Counted from the first letter of the stretch, positions 53,377 to 62,876 are shown. The stretch: DNA of 64,000 bases from Phycisphaerae bacterium (GCA_018003015.1 JAGNEZ010000021.1:1-64000); one strand, 5' to 3'. Program-made: numbers and translations. Notes: generated by a model from the sequence alone, not told the origin.

Positions 53377-54192
53377 ATGAACAGGGGTCTGCTGGCCAAG
53401 TCGCTGCGTGACGTGGGGTTTCTGACGCTGCTCCTGGGTGCAGGGCTGGGGCTGGCGGAAGCGCTCCTGGCTCGGGCTTTGCCTCGGGTGCAGGAACAGA
53501 TTGGCGCGGTGCTGTCACAGCTGGTTTTTGTGCAGCGCATTCTACAGGCGTTGCTGGGCACGAAGATCTCCGGGGGGCTGGGACCGGAGATGATCGGGGC
53601 TCTCACCTGGGTGCATCCGGTGGTTCTGGCTCTGCTGTGGGCTCATGCCATTGCGTACTGCACGCTTGTCCCGGCCGGGGAGGTGGATCGCGGGACGGTC
53701 GACATGTTGTTGGGTCTGCCGGTCTCGCGTTGGCAGGTGTACGTGGCAGGGGCGGTGGCGTGGCTCGCGGCGGGCGTTGTTCTCATGTTGATGGCGGTGA
53801 TCGGGCATCTCATTGGGTGCCGGTTGTCCGCCGAAGGATTGCGGCTTGATCCTCGGCCTCTGACGATGGTTGTGGTCAACCTCTTCAGTTTGTATGTGGC
53901 GGTGGGGGGGCTGGCCTGGCTCATTTCCGCGATGAGTGACCGACGTGGGAGGGCGGTCGGCTGGGTTTTGGCTTTCGTGTTGGCTTCGTTTCTGTTGAAC
54001 TTCCTGGGCCAGTTCTGGCCACTGGCGGATCGCCTGTCGTTCTTGTCGCTGCTGCACTACTACAATCCGCTCTTGATCATCCGCAGTGGGCGCTGGCCGG
54101 TGGCTGACATCTTGGTCCTACTTGGCTTGGGGAGCGTGCTCTGGACGGTGGGTGGGTTCGTTTTCGTTCGCCGGGACTTGTCGACCTTGTGA
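53377..54192 (+). CDS. ABC-2 type transporter permease
   Basis: A 271-residue membrane protein with about six hydrophobic segments, including VGFLTLLLGAGLGLAEALLA, VVLALLWAHAIAYCTLV and VYVAGAVAWLAAGVVLMLMA. The motif GEVDRGTVDMLLGLPVSRW is typical of ABC-2 permeases. Starts 5 bases after the ATPase stop with AAGGGGG upstream, so it is translated with it. Together they would export a lipid, polysaccharide or drug-like compound. Confidence 0.85.
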   Translation: MNRGLLAKSLRDVGFLTLLLGAGLGLAEALLARALPRVQEQIGAVLSQLVFVQRILQALLGTKISGGLGPEMIGALTWVHPVVLALLWAHAIAYCTLVPAGEVDRGTVDMLLGLPVSRWQVYVAGAVAWLAAGVVLMLMAVIGHLIGCRLSAEGLRLDPRPLTMVVVNLFSLYVAVGGLAWLISAMSDRRGRAVGWVLAFVLASFLLNFLGQFWPLADRLSFLSLLHYYNPLLIIRSGRWPVADILVLLGLGSVLWTVGGFVFVRRDLSTL

Positions 54193-54365
54193 GGAGTTGG
54201 CCGGGCCGAAGTGGCCGGGGTCGCTGGCTGGCTTGCCATGCCCCTGTCCTTGATTGCGAAGGGCGGGGGTGGCTGGCTGGCGGCGGTTCGCCGCGTGCGA
54301 CGGATGTTCGTCTTGCGGCGGTGGGCATTGACGTGATTACCTCTCGCGTCTTGGCCGGGACGGTG

Positions 54366-54371
54366 TATAAT
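54366..54371 (+). promoter_or_regulatory. -10 element of the GrpE-like/Hsp70-like operon
   Basis: A perfect TATAAT ~98 bases before the ATG, with no convincing -35 at normal spacing. No heat-shock inverted repeat (CIRCE type) was seen. Confidence 0.45.
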
Positions 54372-54468
54372 GTGGGGCGACGTTGACGTCCGGTGGCGCG
54401 GTTGCTATGCCGGGCGCCGATGCCGCGCAATCTCCATCCGGCTGCAACATCGGGAACGAGGTGTACTT

Positions 54469-55209
54469 ATGGCGAAGAAGAGTACCGCGTCACGAAGCAC
54501 GGCCACCGCATCGACGGGTAGGGCTGTGGCGACGAAGGCCAAGACGAAACCGGCGTCAGCGGTTGCGGAGAGGTCTCCGGCCGCGGCGAAGGCGGTGAAG
54601 CGGGCGGACGACGTCGCCCACAAGGCAGACGCCGCGAAGGGCGCGGGTGCGGGTACGGTCCGCGTGGGAGAGGACAAGGCCGCGGCCTCCCGTATTCTCG
54701 CTCGGGCGGAGGCCGATATCACCGCGGCGATTGAAGCGATGAACAACCAGATGAACTCGGCCATGAGTCGGCTGACCGAGTTGGCGGCAGCGCAATGCGG
54801 CAAGGGTCACGCGGTGGTGCGGACGGCTCCCCTGGACCGGGCGACGGCCACATTCCAGCGGCTTGTTGCCGAAGTGATCGATGACCAGCTTGCCGAGATG
54901 CTGCCGCCGTTGATCAGTCTTCGCAACGAGTTTGCCCAGCGGGTCGATGGCAACGGCCAGGAGGCGGCGGACGACGATTTTGCCCAGCGTGGCAAGGAGA
55001 CGCTGGACCACGTTTTGATGCTTGCGGGGGTACAGAGCTACGAGCCTCGGCTTGGCGAGCTGTTCGATCCGATTATTCATCTGGCGGTGGGGGAGTGTCA
55101 TCGTCAGGATCTGGCCGCCAACAGTGTGGGTCAGACTGTCCAGCCCGGTTTCCGCTCTGCGCGCGGCAAGGTTTTGGTGGCCGCGAAGGTGCTGGTCAAC
55201 AGGAGGTAA
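54469..55209 (+). CDS. Divergent GrpE-like protein with a Lys/Ala-rich N-terminal tail
   Basis: A 246-residue protein. Residues ~1-70 are Ala/Lys/Ser/Thr-rich and basic (AKKSTASRSTATASTGRA, ATKAKTKPASA), like histone-H1-type tails. Residues ~75-180 are helical. The C-terminal part matches the GrpE wing domain: GVQSYEPRLGELFDPIIHLAVG and VGQTVQPGFRSARGKVLVAAKV. GrpE is the nucleotide-exchange factor of DnaK. The next gene encodes an Hsp70-like protein, which supports the assignment. The SD GAGGTG is 5 bases before the ATG. The overall match is weak outside the C-terminus. Confidence 0.7.
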   Translation: MAKKSTASRSTATASTGRAVATKAKTKPASAVAERSPAAAKAVKRADDVAHKADAAKGAGAGTVRVGEDKAAASRILARAEADITAAIEAMNNQMNSAMSRLTELAAAQCGKGHAVVRTAPLDRATATFQRLVAEVIDDQLAEMLPPLISLRNEFAQRVDGNGQEAADDDFAQRGKETLDHVLMLAGVQSYEPRLGELFDPIIHLAVGECHRQDLAANSVGQTVQPGFRSARGKVLVAAKVLVNRR

Positions 55210-55213
55210 GGAC

Positions 55214-56791
55214 ATGGCCCGGTTGGGCATCGACTTCGGCACGACCAATACCGTGGCCGCGATCCACGATCGGGGTATGTTCTCGATTGTCCTTCACGGG
55301 GCCCAGACCGGCGCGGGTACGGTTGTTCAAGAGACTTATCCTTCGGCCATTCTGGTTGAGCGGGCGACCGGCCGCCAGTGGTTCGGTCTTGAGGCCGAGC
55401 GGCGGTTCGCCCAGTTGCCGGCATCGGCGGAGTATCTGTTTGTTCCGTCGCTCAAGCGGCAGCTTCGGGACTACACCGCTCGCGGCGACGGCCACTCGCA
55501 GGAGACGGCCGCCCTGCTGACCGGTTTTCTGAGGTCGCTGGCGAGTTCGATCCGTCAGTCGCAGATGATCCCGGACGACGAGTTGCTCGAAACGGTCATC
55601 ACCTGGCCGGCGAATGCCAACGGCGCCCAGCGGCACATCACCCGGGCCTGCTTCCGGGAGGCGGGTTTCGAGGTCATCGGGACGCTCAACGAACCCACGG
55701 CGTCGGCCATCGAACTGGCCGACTGGCTCACGGCCGGCCGCGGCAAGAAGGGTGGCCGCAAGACCGGCAAGGAATCGGAGCCGATGGCGGTGGCGGTTTT
55801 CGATCTCGGCGGTGGCACGTTTGACGCATCGCTGGTCTGGATCGAGAACCAGGACTTCCGGGTGATCGCATCTGCGGGGATCGAGGACCTGGGAGGTGAC
55901 GATTTTGACCGGGTTCTGCTGGAGATGTTTTTGGCCAAGCTGGGTGGGCCAAACCAGGTGATGAGTCCTTTGACGCGGCAGGCCCTGATTCATCAGGCCC
56001 GCTCTCAGAAGGAGAGCATCTCGACCGGGGCGGTTCGGAGTCTGTTCCTCAACCCTGCGGACTATGGGCTTGACGGCCGGCCGGTCACGATTCCGGTGGT
56101 GGCCTACTACGACCGCATCCGCCCGATGCTGGTGCCGGCGGTCAAGATGCTGAAGGGCGTGATCGAGTCTGCTGCCATCAAGCAGCCGGGCATCGAGGAT
56201 GGTTCGCGGCTGACCGTCTACCTGGTCGGCGGCTCGTCCAAGCTGCCGCTGGTCGGCCAGATGGTAGCGGAGGCGTTCCCGGCCAGCAAAGTCGTTCTGA
56301 CCGACAAGCCGTTCCGGTCGGTGGCCATGGGAGCCGCCATCTGCGCGATGGACCGGGTCACCTTTCGCGACGTATTTGCCCGCCACTTCGGCTTGCTCAG
56401 GCTTCGCGACCACGGGCGGATCGAGACCTTCGACACCATTTTCCCGGCCGGTACGCCGATTCCGCGTAAGGGTGAGAAGCCTCTTGAAAGGGTTGCCTGG
56501 TATCATCCGGCCCACAACGTCGGCCACCTGCGGTATCTGGAGTGCACTGCGATCGGGCGGGACGGGCTGCCCGACGGAAACGTCCGTGCCTGGTCGGACA
56601 TCTTCTTCCCTTACGATCCGGGCCAGCCGTTGAGTGCCCCGCTCAGCGTAGCGGACATACACGCCACCGATGCTTTCGCCAATCAGCCGGTGTGCGAGGT
56701 GTACCGGTGCGATTCCGATGGTGTGATCACCGTGGAGTTGCGGCGGCCGTCCTCGAGCGATGTGCGCTGTTACGAGATCTACGACAACTGA
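55214..56791 (+). CDS. Hsp70-like ATPase
   Basis: A 525-residue Hsp70-family protein. The nucleotide domain is complete: phosphate-1 GIDFGTTNT, a Lys81 counterpart of the catalytic Lys (VPSLKRQL), NEPTASAIELA, phosphate-2 VFDLGGGTFDAS (residues ~195-206), and the adenosine motif LVGGSSKLPLV (~337-345). A Lys/Gly-rich loop (RGKKGGRKTGKE, ~174-186) interrupts it. A short beta substrate domain follows (FPAGTPIPRKGEK), but the helical lid is absent, so it is ~100 residues shorter than DnaK. The SD AGGAGG lies within the end of the GrpE-like gene. Confidence 0.88.
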   Translation: MARLGIDFGTTNTVAAIHDRGMFSIVLHGAQTGAGTVVQETYPSAILVERATGRQWFGLEAERRFAQLPASAEYLFVPSLKRQLRDYTARGDGHSQETAALLTGFLRSLASSIRQSQMIPDDELLETVITWPANANGAQRHITRACFREAGFEVIGTLNEPTASAIELADWLTAGRGKKGGRKTGKESEPMAVAVFDLGGGTFDASLVWIENQDFRVIASAGIEDLGGDDFDRVLLEMFLAKLGGPNQVMSPLTRQALIHQARSQKESISTGAVRSLFLNPADYGLDGRPVTIPVVAYYDRIRPMLVPAVKMLKGVIESAAIKQPGIEDGSRLTVYLVGGSSKLPLVGQMVAEAFPASKVVLTDKPFRSVAMGAAICAMDRVTFRDVFARHFGLLRLRDHGRIETFDTIFPAGTPIPRKGEKPLERVAWYHPAHNVGHLRYLECTAIGRDGLPDGNVRAWSDIFFPYDPGQPLSAPLSVADIHATDAFANQPVCEVYRCDSDGVITVELRRPSSSDVRCYEIYDN

Positions 56792-56974
56792 TTGCGGACC
56801 GTGTGTTCGTTGCACCAGGGTGGTTGCTCAATCGACGGGGAGCTCGTCGGCCGTGATCCCGGTTCCAGTGAAACAGGATTGGTGGCAGCCGAAGTCAGAC
56901 CGATCGGCGTGGCAGGTCGTCGAAAAGGTTCGTGGAGCGGGCTCTCCTGGGCTATGTTTGAGCCTGTTCGGGCT

Positions 56975-57679
56975 TCATGTTTCGGATTCTATCGGCTCCC
57001 GGAAGGTGTAGCCGACGCCCCGAACGGTTTGCACCCACGCCGCGGCCTCGCCGAGTTTCTTGCGAACGGCGGTGATATGGACGTCGATTGCCCGGTCGGT
57101 GACGGCGACTCCCATGCCGAGAGTGGACTCGATGAGCTGCCCGCGGGAGAGGACGCGTCCGTTGGCTCCCATGAGGGCTCGCAGGACTCGGAACTCCATG
57201 GCGGTCAGGGACACGCCTTGGCCGTTGACGTGGAGTTCGTGGCGGCCGCTGTCCAGCCGGATCGGCCCGATGGCCAGTACTTGGCTATCCAGCTCCGCGG
57301 GTTCCGTTCGTCGGAAGAGGGCGGCGATCCGGGCGAGAAGGACCTTGATGGAGAACGGCTTGGTGACGTAGTCGTCGGCCCCCAAGGCGAAGCCCACCAG
57401 GGCATCCGTTTCCTCGCTCTTGGCGGTGAGCATGATCGTGGGGATGGTGGCGGTCAGTGGCTCGCGTTTGAGCTGTTGCAGCACTTCGTCGCCGGAGATT
57501 CCCGGGAGCATGCGGTCCAGGAGCAGGAGGTCGGGTGGATCGCGCCGGGCGTTCGCGACCGCCTCGCGGCCGTCGGCCACGCATCGGCAGTTGTACCCTT
57601 CGCGCTCCAGATTGAAGCGGAGCATCTTGGCCAGGTCGGCCTCGTCTTCGACGACCAGGATGGTCTTGCCCACGCGCAT
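56975..57679 (-). CDS. OmpR/PhoB-family response regulator
   Basis: A 234-residue two-domain regulator. The receiver has the acidic pair VVEDEA, the phospho-acceptor Asp in LLLLDRMLPG, Thr in MLTAKSEE and Lys in VTKPFS. The C-terminal winged helix is of the OmpR type (LTAMEFRVLRALMGANGRVLSR ... YTFREP). No histidine kinase is adjacent. AAAGGACC lies upstream of the ATG. The 11-base direct repeat at 52218-52238 is the spacing this class prefers, which is only a hint. Confidence 0.93.
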   Translation of the reverse strand: MRVGKTILVVEDEADLAKMLRFNLEREGYNCRCVADGREAVANARRDPPDLLLLDRMLPGISGDEVLQQLKREPLTATIPTIMLTAKSEETDALVGFALGADDYVTKPFSIKVLLARIAALFRRTEPAELDSQVLAIGPIRLDSGRHELHVNGQGVSLTAMEFRVLRALMGANGRVLSRGQLIESTLGMGVAVTDRAIDVHITAVRKKLGEAAAWVQTVRGVGYTFREPIESET

Positions 57680-58055
57680 GGCCTACGGTCCTTTCGGTTC
57701 CGACTCGACGTGTATTCTACGTGGTCGGCTGTTAGGAAACCATTTGGGCGTTGTTAGTCCGCGGAGAAAGCTGGAAGCGATGGCTGTTCGGGGTTCGGCG
57801 GGAATTGGGTGATGATTCGGGGGGATGGTCGCGTCTTCAACTCTCTTTCGACCAATCACAAGCCGTTTTTCGGGCCATGTGTTACAGTTGGGGGGGGGTG
57901 GAATCTGGAGGGGGCGGTCCGGTCGGCTGACCCGCGATGTTGACATGAGCAGAGCCGCTGGTTGTGTGCCCGCCCAGCGCGCGGGTCAGGATTGGGTGTG
58001 GCTCGTCGATGCCCCGCCCGGTTCTCTTCGGCCGGTCCTTGCGTCTGACCCCGGG
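57680..58055. other. Spacer upstream of the response-regulator gene
   Basis: No gene is seen. CCGAC ... GTCGG with internal ACGT/ACGT near 57700-57728 forms an inverted repeat. A run of ten G lies at 57888-57897. Confidence 0.5.
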
Positions 58056-59528
58056 TCAACGATTGTCCGCAGGCGACGGGCGAGTCGGGGGTGACGGCTT
58101 GCCCTGTTCCGGTTCGGTGGCAAGGAAGTCGACCGCGAGTGAGCCCAGGGCTCGCGTGCCCACGACCAGGGCGCTCTCGTCGACGTAGAAATCGGGGTTG
58201 TGGTTCGGAGCCGCCTTGGCCGGGTCCTGGTCACGTGGGGTGATGCCCAGGCCGATGTACATTCCGGGGGCTACCTTGGCGAAGACGGAGAAGTCCTCGG
58301 AGGCTCCGCTCTGCGGCGCCTGGCTCACATGCCCGTCCGCGGCCCGCCTCAGCACCGGCAGCATCCGCGTCGTCAGGGCTTCGTCGTTGATGGTCACGTC
58401 GTAGAGGCTGGTGATCGAAACCTCTGCCTTCGCGCCCGCGCTCTCGGCGATCTTCTCGGCGGTGACCCGGACATCGCGAATGACCTGCTGGCGAACCTTC
58501 TCATGGTAGGTCCGGATGGTGCCGGACAGGCGCACCGTCTCGGGCACGATATTGGGTCTGGTTCCGCCGCTGATCACGCCGATGGTCACGACGGCGGGGG
58601 AGGCGGTGAGATTGGTTTTCCGGCTGACCACGGTCTGCAGGTCCAAGATGACCTGGGCCGAGGTGGTGATCGGGTCTACCGCGTACCACGGCATACCGCC
58701 GTGGCCCTGCTTGCCGGTGATGGTTATTTCAAGGGTGTCGCTGCTCGCGGTGACCGCGCCGCCGCGGTAGAAGATTTGGCCAGCAGGGCCGGGACCGACG
58801 TGCAGGCCGAAAATGGCGTCCGGCCTGTTTTTCTCGAACACGCCCTCTTCCAGCATCAACCGCGCCCCCCAGGCTTTTCCCGAGGAAGGCCCAAACAGGC
58901 TGGATCCCTCCTCCGCCGGCTGGAAGATGAACATGACCGTACCGGGCAGCTCATTCCTCAGCCCAGCCAGGACCTCTGCCGTTCCCATGAGCATGGCGGT
59001 ATGGGTGTCATGCCCGCAGGCGTGCATGACGTCGACCTCGTTGCCCAGGTACTGACCCTTGGCCCGGGACGCGAAGGGCAGCCTCGGTGGTTCCTTGACC
59101 GGGAGGGCGTCCATGTCGGCACGCAGGGCGACGGTCCGGCCGGGCTTTCTGCCGGTGAGGATTCCCACAACACCGGTCCGGGCCACGCCGGTGCGCACCT
59201 CAAGACCCAGATCGCGCAGGTGCTCCGCGACGACACCCGCGGTCCTGTTTTCCTGGTCGCCGAGTTCCGGGTGCTCGTGGATGTCTCTGCGCCACTGAAT
59301 GATCTTCGGTTCGACGGCCGCTGCTCCCCGGCGAACCGCGGCTTCAAGGCTGCTGTTGGCGGGCTGGTCGGCGGTGACGAGCGTGACCGGTTCCTGGTGG
59401 AGCGGCTCCACGGTCATTGCACCGGAGCCGGGTCCACCGCGTTGATCCTTGGTTGAAGCTGGCGGTTGCGCGGCTGCGGTGAAGCAAACGAGGCCTATCG
59501 CGAGAATCGTCGCCAAGGCACGGATCAT
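58056..59528 (-). CDS. Exported M20-family amidohydrolase
   Basis: A 490-residue secreted metallopeptidase/amidohydrolase of the M20D (N-acyl amino acid or hippurate hydrolase) type. The signal is followed by a ~60-residue Pro/Ser linker. Metal ligands are HACGHDTH, the Glu pair in FQPAEEG, and His in GLHVG and APNHNPDF. It has the dimerisation-domain pattern ITITGKQGHGGMPW. It releases amino acids from acylated forms; the physiological substrate is unknown. GAGGAAC is 7 bases before the ATG. Confidence 0.9.
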   Translation of the reverse strand: MIRALATILAIGLVCFTAAAQPPASTKDQRGGPGSGAMTVEPLHQEPVTLVTADQPANSSLEAAVRRGAAAVEPKIIQWRRDIHEHPELGDQENRTAGVVAEHLRDLGLEVRTGVARTGVVGILTGRKPGRTVALRADMDALPVKEPPRLPFASRAKGQYLGNEVDVMHACGHDTHTAMLMGTAEVLAGLRNELPGTVMFIFQPAEEGSSLFGPSSGKAWGARLMLEEGVFEKNRPDAIFGLHVGPGPAGQIFYRGGAVTASSDTLEITITGKQGHGGMPWYAVDPITTSAQVILDLQTVVSRKTNLTASPAVVTIGVISGGTRPNIVPETVRLSGTIRTYHEKVRQQVIRDVRVTAEKIAESAGAKAEVSITSLYDVTINDEALTTRMLPVLRRAADGHVSQAPQSGASEDFSVFAKVAPGMYIGLGITPRDQDPAKAAPNHNPDFYVDESALVVGTRALGSLAVDFLATEPEQGKPSPPTRPSPADNR

Positions 59529-59677
59529 GTTCAGTTCCTCAACCGAGATGTTCTCGGACGGCGATGCCCGGCTCCTCCGTCGGGCCGCGGACGGTCATCA
59601 TACCGCACCGCTTGTTGCTGCTGCCACCTTCCCGGGTCTGTCCGGCGTGTCGTGGTACGGGTACAGGGTCGGGGTGG

Positions 59678-59705
59678 TTGGCGCCACTGGGTTGCTCTGT
59701 AGAAT
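59678..59705 (+). promoter_or_regulatory. Promoter of the large secreted HExxH protein
   Basis: TTGGCG (59678-59683), 16 bases, then TAGAAT (59700-59705). The predicted start at ~59712 gives a ~116-base leader and excludes the in-frame ATG at 59711. Confidence 0.55.
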
Positions 59706-59827
59706 AGCGGATGAATCGCCGCCGATCGATCGGGCCGCCGTTTGAAACCGTCTGGAAAGCGCTGAACCGAGGTGGGAGGGTGTATTCGCTTCGGTCGTTC
59801 GCCGTCTTCGAGGACGAGGAGTGTACG

Positions 59828-61825
59828 ATGTTCGAGGGTTGTTCGCGATCGTTGCACGTGGGTGGGTGGTTCCCCGGAGTTGCGGCGGCCACGCTGGGAC
59901 TGCTGGTCATTCTCCTGGGGCGAGTGCCTGCGAGTGCGGCCTCGGAGCACAAGTATGTGGAGCAGACCGCGCTGCTGCTGATCTACAAGCACTATGTGAA
60001 TCACGAGGAGGCCAAGCCGGATGGCAGCCATCCTCAACGGCATTTCACCGACGCCGAAGTGGAGACGTTCAAGGCCCAGCCGGCGATCGTCAGCGACTAT
60101 TTCTGGCGGGCCTCGCACTTCCGGATTCACGCGAAGCACGTCAAGACGGTGGTTGTGGATGCCGAGCTGACCCAGGCGGACCTCAAGGAGAGCTGGCTCG
60201 ATGCGGCCCGGGTTTTCAGGGATTACTCTGCGGCCGGTCTCAAGGATGGCGATATTCACCTGATCTGGGTGGTGTGGCCGATCGAGCCAACGGACAAGTA
60301 CTGCAACTGGGCAGGTGGTCTGCCGGGTGCGACCGGGCAGGAGGCGTTCTTCAGGAAGACCCGGCTGGACGTCAGCGCCTACGAGCATGGCCGCGACATC
60401 TCGCAGGCCCATTGGACAATGCTCCACGAGCAGCAGCACGTCTATGACGATACGTTTGGCATTGTTTCCGGCAAGGGGTGGGGCGATCATCCTTATCGTA
60501 ACCCGGACGTCGCGGCGGAAAACATGCCCTGGCCGGTGGACAATGCCGCCAGCGGGAACTTCCTGATGTCGGTCGAGGTACCGGAGAAGGACTGGTTCGA
60601 TCTCGTGCCCCCGTACGTGACGCACAAGACGCTGCCGGACAGGGATGGTGACGGGCTGCCGGACAGCGGCCAGGTGCCGGTTTCGGAGGAGAAACTCGGG
60701 ACGCGGTGCATTGATCCGGCGTCCGACCGGGATTCCGACGGCGACGGGATCAGCGATCGCGACGAGGCGATGGGTGACTACTCCGGCGGGTACGATCCCA
60801 AGTCGGCCGATACCGACGTCGACGGGATTTCAGACGGCGTGGATTACTTCCCGCGGTGTCCGAGCGTCAACTGGCTGCCGCGGAAGACGGCCACGCTGGA
60901 CGGCACGATCGGGAAAGACGAATACGCGAAGTTCTCCATTTTCAGGTACGACGCCGGTCTGTCGGGCACCATGTACGCGGCCTGGGAGGAAGGCAAGCTG
61001 CACCTGGCTGCGGCGATCGAGGACGACGAGATCGTGGTCAGCCGGAAGGAGAGTGACAATCCTGATGATCCGAGGAACGACGGTGTGCAGTGGATGTTCG
61101 ACATCGACGGCGACGGGTATGTCGCGACCAAGGCGGACCTCGGCTTGCTGAACTACGTCGTCTGGATCATGCCGGCCGGGCAGGATGGTAATGCCACGGT
61201 GTACTTCTATGAACATCTCGAGGGTGCCGGCCGGTGCGAGAACCGCAGGGCCGCGAACAACGGCATCACCGCCAGGACCAAGGTTCGCGAGGGCGGCTAT
61301 GTCGTTGAGGTCTGCATTCCGGAGGGGGCACTTCCCGGTGCCACGCTGAAGTTGGGCCGTGGTCTGCGCTTCGCCCAATGCATTCTCGACTGCGACGGTG
61401 GCGGGGCCGTTCGCTGCGATACCGCCTTGCCGCACACCTACGACATGAACGTGCCCTACTTCATGAAGGTTGAACTGGGTGATGCGTCCGGCAAGGAGGC
61501 GATCGTTGCCAGGGGGGCGCCTCCGACGCCCAACCCGCCGACCTTTGCCGGCAAGCCGCGCTGGGCAGGCGACAAGATCGTCATGACCGCCACCGCGGGC
61601 AAGGCCGGCGTTGGCCGGGTGGAGTACTGCTTCGTGGAATGCCTCGGCGAGGAGGGCCGCAAGTGCAGCGGCTGGACCACGGATCCCAGGTTCGAGGTCA
61701 CCGGTGCCGACCCGAAGGCGGAATACCGCTACGGCATTTACATGCGTGATGCCGCGGGCCATGTGACGTCCTGTGGGGCCGAGACGTGCGCGGCGAAGAT
61801 TCCCCCGCCGAAGAAGGAGGAGTAG
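59828..61825 (+). CDS. Large secreted protein with HExxH, TSP3-type and CBM9-like regions
   Basis: A 665-residue exported protein (signal ATLGLLVILLGRVPASAAS). Residues ~85-235 contain THWTML-HEQQH (His200-Glu201-His204), a zinc-protease HExxH motif. Residues ~271-340 hold Asp-rich calcium-type repeats (DRDGDGLPDSG, DRDSDGDGISDRDE, DTDVDGISDGVD). The next ~190 residues resemble a CBM9/DOMON-type sandwich (ATLDGTIGKDEYAKFSIF, MYAAWEEGKLHLAAAIEDDE). The end is a beta domain with paired Cys. GGAG lies ~7 bases before the ATG. It looks like a surface protease or adhesion protein acting on a glycan-bound target. Confidence 0.7.
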   Translation: MFEGCSRSLHVGGWFPGVAAATLGLLVILLGRVPASAASEHKYVEQTALLLIYKHYVNHEEAKPDGSHPQRHFTDAEVETFKAQPAIVSDYFWRASHFRIHAKHVKTVVVDAELTQADLKESWLDAARVFRDYSAAGLKDGDIHLIWVVWPIEPTDKYCNWAGGLPGATGQEAFFRKTRLDVSAYEHGRDISQAHWTMLHEQQHVYDDTFGIVSGKGWGDHPYRNPDVAAENMPWPVDNAASGNFLMSVEVPEKDWFDLVPPYVTHKTLPDRDGDGLPDSGQVPVSEEKLGTRCIDPASDRDSDGDGISDRDEAMGDYSGGYDPKSADTDVDGISDGVDYFPRCPSVNWLPRKTATLDGTIGKDEYAKFSIFRYDAGLSGTMYAAWEEGKLHLAAAIEDDEIVVSRKESDNPDDPRNDGVQWMFDIDGDGYVATKADLGLLNYVVWIMPAGQDGNATVYFYEHLEGAGRCENRRAANNGITARTKVREGGYVVEVCIPEGALPGATLKLGRGLRFAQCILDCDGGGAVRCDTALPHTYDMNVPYFMKVELGDASGKEAIVARGAPPTPNPPTFAGKPRWAGDKIVMTATAGKAGVGRVEYCFVECLGEEGRKCSGWTTDPRFEVTGADPKAEYRYGIYMRDAAGHVTSCGAETCAAKIPPPKKEE

Positions 61826-61882
61826 AGGTGGCGATCGGTGAGGCGAGCGATTGCCGCCTCTTGGGCGGTAAGCGTGCGGATT

Positions 61883-61920
61883 CCAGGGCGTTGCCCTGGC
61901 CCCCTGCTGTTCGCTAAGAT
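61883..61920 (+). promoter_or_regulatory. Terminator-like hairpin overlapped by a promoter-like site
   Basis: CCAGGGC (61883-61889) and GCCCTGG (61893-61899) form a perfect hairpin with a 3-base loop, a likely terminator without a T run. The -35-like TTGCCC (61891-61896) and -10-like TAAGAT (61915-61920, 18-base spacing) use the same DNA to start the dockerin gene. Confidence 0.4.
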
Positions 61921-61994
61921 AGAGGTGAGTCGCATGTGGAGCCAGGTTTGTGGATCGGCGGCGTTCGACCGATAACGCATCAGGAGGGTGAATC

Positions 61995-62876
61995 GTGCCA
62001 GTAGTACTCACGTTGGCGATGTGGGCGGCGAGTCTCGTTCCGGCCGGCTATCCGGGCCTTGTGATTCCCATCGATCCGACGCGATCGCGGGTCGACCTGA
62101 CCATCTGCTCGACGCTCCAGGGTCTCCAGAAGTGCGATACGGACAGTTCCACGCTCAGCGGCTACTGCACGGTGGATCTGGATTCCCGTTCGGCGCCGAC
62201 CACCATTTCCTTGCAGGATTTCGATGCCAGGGCCGACAGGAACATGAGCTGGCAGCTGAGCTACGGGTGGCTCGGCAGGGTGGACGTCAGCGCGACCAAT
62301 ATCCGCTTCTATCATGCCCAACCGGGAATACAGCCCTTCTGGTCACTGGGGGCGGAGGGGGACTTTACCGCGTACCAGGTGCCCTATTTCAAGGAAGGCT
62401 TGGTGGTCTACACCGCCACGGCCCTGGTCTGCACGCTGCTGCAGGGCATGGGGCTGCCCTGCAGCGACACCATGGATCTCGCCACGGAGCCGGTCGCCAC
62501 CGAGGACATCTCGGGGACGGCTGTCATCCGTGACGGGGTCTTGACCTTCGCAGTGTCGGTTCCGGTTCAGGTCTACATTGACCCCGACAATCCCGACACC
62601 GGCGAGGTGACGGGGATGGCGTATCTCACCGGATCGGTCCAGATTCCGGTTCCCTGCGATTTCGACGACGATGGGGATGTGGACCTCAGTGACTTCGGGC
62701 ATCTGCAACGGTGCCTGAGCGGCCGCGAGGTTCCTCAGACTGCCGCCGGGTGCGAAGACACTCCCCTCGACTTCGATACCGACGTTGACGGCGACGATGT
62801 GGCCCTGTTCCTCGAGTGCCTCTCGGGTGCCGAGATTCCCGGCGACCCTGACTGCCTGACGAGAAGCAGGCGGTGA
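61995..62876 (+). CDS. Secreted dockerin-type protein
   Basis: A 293-residue exported protein. The GTG start has AGGAGG 7 bases upstream, and a hydrophobic start (PVVLTLAMWAASLVP) serves as a short signal. Residues ~215-290 carry two planctomycete dockerin-type calcium loops (FDDDGDVDLSDFGHLQRCL, DVDGDDVALFLECLSG), which in this group anchor cell-surface assemblies. The N-terminal ~210 residues are beta-rich with no catalytic motif. It follows the HExxH protein gene and may be co-displayed on the surface. Confidence 0.78.
   Translation: MPVVLTLAMWAASLVPAGYPGLVIPIDPTRSRVDLTICSTLQGLQKCDTDSSTLSGYCTVDLDSRSAPTTISLQDFDARADRNMSWQLSYGWLGRVDVSATNIRFYHAQPGIQPFWSLGAEGDFTAYQVPYFKEGLVVYTATALVCTLLQGMGLPCSDTMDLATEPVATEDISGTAVIRDGVLTFAVSVPVQVYIDPDNPDTGEVTGMAYLTGSVQIPVPCDFDDDGDVDLSDFGHLQRCLSGREVPQTAAGCEDTPLDFDTDVDGDDVALFLECLSGAEIPGDPDCLTRSRR

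Noticed and set aside
55196-56815. Long minus-strand frame opposite the Hsp70-like gene
   Set aside because: It is the antisense shadow of an unmistakable Hsp70 with all phosphate-binding motifs.
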